Shown piece after piece: positions 7,307 through 14,235 of a stretch of 14,235 bases of DNA. Position numbers and translations under genes: made by a program. The notes beneath the pieces are model-generated. The model made no database searches. It saw only the letters and a list, made by a program, of their open reading frames with translations, and was not told the DNA's origin. Source of the DNA: Gymnopilus junonius (Eukaryota > Basidiomycota > Agaricomycetes > Agaricales > Galerinaceae); contig JADNYJ010000749.1 of NCBI GenBank assembly GCA_015501075.1, positions 1-14,235 on the forward strand, written 5' to 3'. Position 1 is the first letter of the stretch. Each line of letters begins with the position of its first letter.

Positions 7307-10300
7307 AGGGACGGGGACGGAACTGAGGAAGAGGATGATGGAAGGAAGAGGTAAGAAGAGCTGAACGCAAAATTCTGCTGCTCCGAAGTTCAAATCCAAA
7401 CTTTGCGGCTATTTGGCTGCATAAGGACGTTGTCCTCCCCTGAATCGCCCCATACGCTTTGCTTGAGCTGACAATCCGTGGAAGTTGGTGGGCTAAATGT
7501 AGCTATCACCCTTGCTTTTGCCTTGTTGCCATCGAACTCAAAACCACCAACGCCGCTATCACAACTCCGGCTGTGCGGAATAATCTACAATGACTTATCT
7601 TATCGCTTTCTATGGATGTAGTGCTTCCAGGCGTCTTCGAGATCATGGAGAAGCAATCCTCAAGCTATCCTACAGCCCTCCAGAAGCATGCACATGCATC
7701 CGCCGTTTAATGAATCTCATAAACGTTCCATATGCTTTCGTGACTGATCTCCGCATCCTGTCCGCCTGTCGACCAAAATAAAATGGGTGATGTTATGAAG
7801 GTCGTCGACGGAAACACAAGCACACCACATTGAGCAGCCAAGAACATGATGATGGAGAATGACGTGCAGGGTGCCCAAGGTGCCCCACCCTCTGAGTTAA
7901 TACAAAATAAATGCTTCTCGAACGTTAACCAAATTAAAAAAGACCAATGGACGCCTTGAGCAACGCGCTGACATGGGAAGAACGATGGACATTGCGGGAA
8001 CATTGCAGGAGTCAGAGATGAATTGTTTGCCTACGAAATGCCGGCCGTTGATAAATAAAACGTCAACCCATGGGTACCTAATGTTCGTAAAGGCGAGCGT
8101 GTCCTCGTAATTCGAGGCAGCTGATGAAAGTGATTGATATCCTTGCCTTTGCTGCGTAATTAAAGATCTGCAGGAGTCCGCGCTCGCGATAACGGAAGCG
8201 CATGTGGCCAACAGAAGCGAAATGCAAATAAAATAAGGGGCGTGCTGTAACGTAGATCCTCGGCGACAGCCTCACAGAACAAACGAGGTTGACTGTTCAC
8301 GAAGGATATCTAGCATGTATTAAATTTGCGATGAATTCGAATGCACTAAATTTAATGATTAGAGGCTTGCCACTTCCGAAAGGTACAGTTTATGTGGCAT
8401 GAATTCAGGAGCTGATCAGGCGGAAGAAACAAATGCGGCGGCGTAGTTGGCACGCTGAAAACAACTTCGCACAACGGGAAGACTGCTTGCCAAAACACAT
8501 GAAGGGTGTGGGCCCAGGTTCTGCACACAGTCAGCATGGAAGATGGCAAAGAAAGACAGGCGGTATACCATAAAAAATATCAGGAACATAGAAAAGCCGC
8601 TCGACTATGTGGCGCAGTTCCAAAAGCATCTATTCCATTTTGAATGTTAAAAATAGACCATAGAGTTCATAGCAGGAGCCTAATTCACCATACAGCGACG
8701 CCAGTTAACTAACATTGATGCAGAGACGCCCTTCTTCATCTCCTTCCCATAGAGGCCACCTTCGAAGGGAGCCGACATCGGTCTACGTCATACAGTACAG
8801 CAAAACCTTGTCTTTCCACAGGAATACAGAACGCCGGTTCATCCAAAGGAGAAATGAGATGAGAAGTGATAACAGTGCATCCATCTGTGGAGTTAGTGTA
8901 CGGTCCAGAATCAGGAGGAGGACAGGTGGCAGACTATAGCACAAGACATCAGCGACCAGATGACAAGGCGAAACTCCTGGCAGAAATTCCGACAATCCTC
9001 GTCTAGTATCTATGGAGTTGGGGTCTTTCGTGGAGTCAACCGGATAGCAAACTTGGACCAATGGATTATTACGCTTCTTCTATGTCCACGTTATTTTGTA
9101 TGCCCGATAATCCCTCTTCTATATCATGAAGCATCCAGACCACTCGCCCCAAGGAACCTGTTAAGAGGTTAGAGTCAGTGGAGTACCAGTATTACGATGC
9201 CCTGGAATGAGTCCTGGACGTCCATAAAGATGTTGATAGTTTGTAAGGATAGACAGCACTGAACAAATGCATGAAACCATAAATGCAATGTCATCGCGGA
9301 AGGTGAAAGGAAGTGATTAAGCACCGCCGTGGCGGTGCAAGCATGGAAGCCATAGCGAGAAGGCCTGCCCGAATCCGACTGGAATAGTACACCTGATGAG
9401 AGCGAGTGCCTGGAACGTCCAAAATTACTGAGTCACCGAGTTGCTTTAGAGAAGCTAATGCGCCCGGTCTTCATTAGCGATCCATGTATCTAGACCGTCT
9501 GAAAACATCCACACCCGCGTACATGCATTGAAGTTCGTTCCAATGGAAGGCATACGCTCCAGTCTCAAGATGAGAAACATCTCTTCCTCATTCCCAAGAG
9601 GTGAGTATTCTCACATGCAACCCTCGTCGCATGATGTGGCGAGCGAATGTAAGATTTCTCAAATTCGAGAATTCTCGATTCCTTGAACAAAGCGCGCTTG
9701 TTCAATGGAAACAAGCTCCGGAGCGTAGTTTCTTTATTCCTGTCCATAATGCGTACATAACCTTGCATAAAACCTTCGCGATTTGAGTTTCGGGTAGAAA
9801 TGTAAATTTCAAGCTGGAGTTGGAAGATGCTCTATGGAGTAATGCACAACGGGAGCCTCGCAGATTTTAACCCCTCGCGCAAAGCCCGCAATACAGAGCG
9901 ATGTCATGAGGTTGAGGCATAGCAAAGTCCGTGGAAATTAATGCGGAACCGAAAGGGGGGAGAACGTATTGTGACTTGCTGCGATGTACGGCACGCCGTG
10001 AGGCTGGATTCGGATAAGACAGTACATGTTGACTGCAAGTGGTTCCACCCTATCCTGCGTTTTATTGACCAGGATTTTGAGGCCATTGATTGAGAGATGC
10101 CTATGGATGAAGGCATTTAGTTGATGACAGTTTGCTCATTGATCAACTGTTGCTTGACAAACACAAAATCATCATTCAACAACCAAGAAGAGATTGGGTA
10201 GATAGAGCGGGGGGAAGATACGAGGCCAGATATTTGGAACGTCAACACATGAAGGACGGTCTGGTAGCCGTTATGTTATCAGAAGTAGAAAGGTGTGGTG

Positions 10301-10729
10301 GACGAAGTGAAAGCTTCTACAGAGCGTGGAAGTTCGAAGCATGGCTAATAACGACTGGATTACATGTTGCCTGGATGGAACAACTCCGTGTCAGCACTCT
10401 GGACGTATTATGGGCGAGTCACAGCGAGCGTTGACGAGCTGGGGCATAAGTTGACTCTGAAGACATTAAGCAGCGGGTCAGAGGCCAGTTCAACAAATTG
10501 CTCCTGGAAATTTGTGTACATTCCGTAGCATTCCGATAGGGAACTTGTCGAAGGAGTTTGCAAGCAGGTTTCTCGACGTTCCTCCACATAACTCCTTGTT
10601 GAGGAAGGAATAAGAAGTCTCTAATCGAAACTTGACAGTTTTCGTTAGCATCTCTGCGTGGATGTCAATTGTAAAATGAAATGATTCACCATGATGCGAT
10701 TTAGACTCCTCGTGAGAATCGCTTATAAT
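7307..10729. other. Large gene-poor interval
   Basis: More than 3 kb shows no protein family I recognise on either strand. Open frames reach about 100 codons (plus 10132-10434; minus 8211-7897), which chance alone would produce. I see no transposase or reverse transcriptase motif, no clear long terminal repeat and no tRNA. A fast-evolving multi-exon gene with very short exons could be missed, as the DUF1996 gene shows how little of such a gene is visible as long frames. Confidence 0.45.
9321..9338. repeat. Short perfect inverted repeat (8-bp arms)
   Basis: GCACCGCC and GGCGGTGC flank a 2-bp centre. The sequence is GC-rich in AT-richer surroundings and could form a small hairpin or be a binding palindrome. 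No gene end lies nearby, so a terminator role is not supported, and a repeat this short can occur by chance. Confidence 0.5.
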
Positions 10730-11503
10730 CTAGAAGTCGAATCCACGACCTCTGCGACTTTCTTTGATACCGCTCCTCTTCATTTTGTCCGCCTTGCGGC
10801 GAGCATTGTCAGCCTTAGCAAAATCTGCGACTTTCTTCTTCTGTGCTGCGGAAGTCTCTTTTTTATGGCGCTAGATGCCAAAACATAATGAGGTTATGAA
10901 GCTAGGGGACCGATCAACATATATTCAAGGAGGCTTGACAATAAAACGAACCTTTTGCAAACATTCGTCTATGTTCTGAGACTGTGAACGATGGGCTGTG
11001 GATGTAATAAGAATTGAGTGGGTTGATGCGACATAATGCGGCTGGAGTCATGTCAGTTTCAAAATTTTCATTTTTCAGCTCAGCAACAACGGACATTTTT
11101 CATCAACGCTGGATGAGCCCAACGGGGAATCCACGTGTCGTTCACTGAACAACGGACCGTAGCTTTCGTATTGACTTTGTTGACGTTCTAGGTAATATAA
11201 CTCTGTGGGCACCATCTTCAATACTTGTGTGAAACGCATGTATCTCACCTGACCTCCAGGCCCCGAACTCCTTGAAAATGAAACTTCCACCAGTTCCTTC
11301 GGTATCTTCTTTTCAACCAAGCAAAATTGTTTCAGCCAGTCTGAAGCTTCTGCATTATCTTTCTCTGTCACAAGTTGAGAAAGCAATGGAGGTTTTGGAA
11401 GAGCTCCGCGTGACGATGTGGCTGCTGCGTACGTCCGACATATTGTGGGCCTAAAAAGTCGTCTGAATTGGACAGAAAAGATATAAAACTTTTGGAAATT
11501 CAT
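10730..11503 (-). CDS. ICT1: Mitochondrial GGQ peptidyl-tRNA hydrolase (ICT1/Pth4 type)
   Basis: Codon-independent rescue factor that hydrolyses peptidyl-tRNA on stalled mitochondrial ribosomes. Exons on the minus strand: 11503-11249, 11187-11095, 11041-10952 and 10870-10730, giving 192 residues in the preferred model. Residues 1 to about 35 are rich in Arg, aromatic and small residues, like a mitochondrial presequence. The RF-1 type domain carries SRSSGPGGQNVNKVNTKA, with the catalytic GGQ at residues 83-85; SRSSGPGGQNVNK is the family hallmark. WIPRWA, HYVASTHSI and DECLQK follow as in ICT1 proteins. The C-terminal tail (KKKVADFAKADNARRKADK and onward) is strongly basic, the part that in ICT1/YaeJ enters the empty mRNA channel. 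Length fits the short codon-independent class, without the codon-recognition domain of full release factors. Introns are 61, 53 and 81 nt; the last has an alternative acceptor at 10902, discussed in the findings. The assignment is firm; the last junction is not. Confidence 0.9.
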
Positions 11504-13542
11504 TGAGAATAAGTAACGCAGGTACCCATGGATTTAAAGGTTGGACATGGAGGAGATAAAGGGGAATGAGGAGTGAAAGCTGGACATCCTGTTCATTGTT
11601 GCGCTGGCTCATGTAGGTGGCTATTTGGTCAGTTCATGAGAAATAAACACTTACGCAAGCTACGGTACCGAGCCACATAGCACAAGCATTGACGACCTTT
11701 AACAGTTTGAACTTGCCTTAAACCTTCTTTTACTGCAGCAGTGAGCAAAACTCAGTATGACAATCATACATGCAACAGTAAAGAACCACACCGTTTATGG
11801 TACTTCTTAAACCTCTTAAAGTTTACACCTAACTGGTCTCATAGTTCCTTTATTTACAGCTTGAAGTTTTCAGGTTTTCCTGGCAACCAAAAACAAATCA
11901 TCCTGAAAAGCAACCCAAAAAGAGCATGTTTTCAGACTTTAAAAGATGGCACAACTAAATGTCTGATACGATTGGACTCGGTACTGGATACAAGTTGAAT
12001 CGAGAGTCAAATTGCAAGAGCAAGGCGATATCTTGCCTATTCTCGTTCCTGTATTGGTGATAGGGGTGGCTCTCGTCTGGCCAATTTGAGCTCCAAAACT
12101 ATTTACTGTTGATGGCGGTAAGTAATTTTTCCTTTGCTTATCATAATGGATTGACTTTCCATAACCCTTTTCATCGATCTGCGCACACGTCATTCAACAA
12201 GACTATCGTTGTACGTGGCTTTCAGCCAACGGTGCGAGGTCTTGGAGAAAGCTATATATCTGCTCTATCTCCATCTGTGTTTCTCGGATCTTTGACTTTC
12301 CTTGTTCTCGACTAATCCATTCCAGGTCTTTACAGGAGTGCCAATAGATGAAAATAACACGATTCGGGCACCAGCGAAAATTCATTTTGGGCGCAACGTC
12401 ATTCATCTCTAATCTAAATTCGCCAGATCTTTGAGTGTGTTTCTTTACGACATTACGGACGAATCAGGAGGTTCCGGCGAGCTACAGGACAGATTTCCGT
12501 CCAAGGGAGCTCGTGATTGCGTTGAACGCCGCCAAGAAAGCAATGCTGTTTTAAATTCCGTCATCTATTTGAATACAGCAGAACCGGCATGTCTGGGACA
12601 GAACCTAGATAAAATAACCAAGGATCTCTGTCAATTTTGAATCTACATCTACATACGAAGCGACCGGTCAATTATCCGCATCTGCGATACAGCTCAGAAA
12701 TCTCGATGCGGATCCCAGATTTGTATCTATCAACTGACCAAAGTTGAACCATTGCGGCCCCGATTACAGAGCATGGTCTGAGTTGACGGCTTTATCTGTC
12801 TTTGCACCCATCTGAAGGAGATCAAGGCATTCCGGGTGGTGACCTTATACCCGCTCTATCTCCGCACTTAATAGGGCAAACAACCTTTAAATACTCAGCG
12901 TTGTATAACCCAGCTTCTCCCAAATCCATCAACCTGGACAGTTTTGAAGGCGCCGCTTTTCTTAATTCCGCTGCCTTTCATTTGACCGTGGAGGTCTCCT
13001 TCGACTGTCGCTGACCAGTGCACTTGGTCTCTTCCCATCAACTGTACTTGACCTCATGCATTTCAAAACTCGAACGGTTTCAAAAATATCAATTTGGATA
13101 ATTATTGTGCTGACAATAACGACATTTTGTGGCACTATCACTACTTTCGGCCACTTCCTTATCATCTCATTTGGGTCAGGATCCATTGTATCTGCTAGTT
13201 CCCGCTGCTTACAACGACGACCCTTTTGTCAAGTTTTGGTTGTTTCTATCTGAGCGGAGGAGGGAGAGAAACAGAGTAACCGGCAGCGTACCAGGTCTTC
13301 TAGACACGGAGGACGTCAACAACTGCTCTCTATTCACTTGCTTCGTCTTCACTTGCCTGATGGCTGGAATCTCTTGAATTAGCTTATTAACTATCGGCGT
13401 TTTCGGGCAGATCTTTTGAAGCTGGATTGCTTGGAAGGAGAATTTTTGAAGAGTAGGGGTTTCGATCGTTCCAGAGATGTAGGAACACAAGTGCGCTCGT
13501 GTTGGAAGTTTCGTTCACGTCTTTTCAAGGCCATACAACCAG
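11504..13542. other. Intergenic, no supportable gene
   Basis: No recognised domain on either strand. Short open frames exist (for example minus 12406-12203 and plus 13056-13253, the latter strongly hydrophobic) but none has a supported exon chain, family match or start context. A good donor-like GTAAGT at 12119 on the plus strand has no convincing exon before it. I see no RNA gene or mobile element. Confidence 0.45.
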
Positions 13543-14235
13543 TCATGACTGCCGCTCAGATCCTGTCTTGCTTCTCAGGGACTCACCAGGATTGGCATGT
13601 ACTTTATACTGCATGGGGTGACAGTGCAAGAGGAATAACAGTGTGAGGCATTCGCCCTGACCACTGATCCACGAGCAAGGTCAGCATGCTTGTATGACTC
13701 TAAGAGCCCCAACTTCATCGTCTTAGTCAAACACTCGGCCTTATCCTCCTCCACAAATCGCATTTCCCCAGGAAACCGACGGAACAATATGCTGTCCTTC
13801 CGCTGACCCAATCTTGCCAATCCCACGACCGTGTTAATAGCCTGTATTATTCAAGGTTTGATTACGGCAAATGTAATCTCCAACTCACTAGACAGCCCAG
13901 AGACAGACAGCGGCGAACTTGGTTCCTTTTTCTCAACGGACCTTCCTCGGGCAAAAGAACCTCATGCAGAGGTGCCACATTCCATCTAGAGTCGGACCGC
14001 GACGTTGTGAATTTTTGGGCGATTAATCGTCGACGCACCCGATTGGGTAACTCAATATGGAGAAAGTTATACAGAGCGGAATGCCCTTGTATTACATCGC
14101 GGTCAACGTATTTCTATGTCTGCGTTTTACCAATGGGTCTTCCTTCGCAGGTGGGTTTTTGTCCCTTGGAATGTTGTCACTTGACCTTTCGGTAATGACT
14201 GTCACAGTGAAGCCGAAAACGATGACCTTTGAAGT
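13543..14235 (-). CDS. Putative 3' part of an unrecognised multi-exon gene
   Basis: A minus-strand reading can be assembled from four segments: 14235-14186 (partial, runs off the window), 14113-13889, 13841-13662 and 13608-13543 ending in TGA. The three introns are 72, 47 and 53 nt, all GT-AG (donors GTCAAG, GTGAGT, GTCAGG; acceptors CATAG, ACAG, GCAG) and all phase 0, so the complete exons are multiples of three. About 172 residues are visible, rich in Arg, Lys and Leu, with stretches such as HSALYNFLHIELPNR and RFVEEDKAECLTKTMKLGLLE. I recognise no family, catalytic motif, signal peptide or membrane segment. Each segment alone is not longer than chance would allow; the consistent phase and intron sizes are the support. 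It may be a chance assembly. Confidence 0.3.

Noticed and set aside
7381..7410. GTTCAAATCC, resembling a tRNA B box.
   Set aside because: No pairing T-stem around it, no A box at the right distance and no acceptor stem.
7846..7895. ATGATGA followed 40 nt later by CTGA, resembling C and D boxes of a snoRNA, with a short internal hairpin.
   Set aside because: The terminal stem is only about three base pairs, and no rRNA-complementary guide could be checked; such box pairs occur by chance.
9665..9678. Perfect 14-bp palindrome TCGAGAATTCTCGA.
   Set aside because: About one such palindrome is expected by chance in a window this long, and no gene or repeat boundary lies next to it.
10132..10434. 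100-codon plus-strand frame just downstream of the ICT1-type gene's 3' end.
   Set aside because: It begins with TTG, not ATG, has no domain, and frames of about 100 codons are common by chance here.
11939..12406. Two neighbouring minus-strand frames (67 and 84 codons) that might be exons of one gene.
   Set aside because: The splice sites joining them are poor, neither shows a family motif, and the plus strand carries an equally plausible but unsupported donor at 12119.

Overview
The window looks like nuclear DNA of a filamentous basidiomycete, most likely an Agaricomycete. The evidence is many short GT-AG introns (mostly 50-65 nt), a DUF1996 secreted protein of the type common in mushrooms split into about 13 exons, a eukaryotic nuclear gene for a mitochondrial GGQ hydrolase, and long stretches with no recognisable gene. 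There is no bacterial-style operon, CRISPR array, tRNA or rRNA that I can support.

Layout. Positions 1-2184 hold no gene I recognise. Positions 2186-2240 look like a promoter: two MluI-type ACGCGT boxes, a TATATA stretch and a CACGTG box. They lie upstream of a two-exon plus-strand gene (2328-4028) for a 544-residue, largely disordered nuclear-type protein. It has three SUMO-interaction-like motifs and a split, degenerate RING finger, and is a candidate SUMO-targeted ubiquitin ligase. Converging on it from the minus strand is a DUF1996 gene (7238 to 4735). It has a signal peptide, about 290 residues of DUF1996 and a repetitive Ser/Ala/Pro/Thr-rich tail, and it includes micro-exons of 14, 16 and 27 nt. 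As given, this gene has one clear single-base frame break and one exon junction that canonical splicing does not explain cleanly.

Positions 7306-10729 are apparently gene-poor. A minus-strand four-exon gene (11503 to 10730) encodes an ICT1/Pth4-type mitochondrial peptidyl-tRNA hydrolase that rescues stalled mitoribosomes. Positions 11504-13542 again hold nothing convincing. At the right edge, a minus-strand reading of four phase-0 exons (14235 to 13543) may be the 3' part of an unrecognised gene.

The genes do not form an obvious functional cluster. They look like independent housekeeping or accessory genes: nuclear protein quality control or repair, cell surface or secretome, and mitochondrial translation rescue. 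The most interesting locus is the SIM-plus-RING gene with its paired ACGCGT boxes. The frame problems in the DUF1996 gene should be checked against reads before the gene is called broken.
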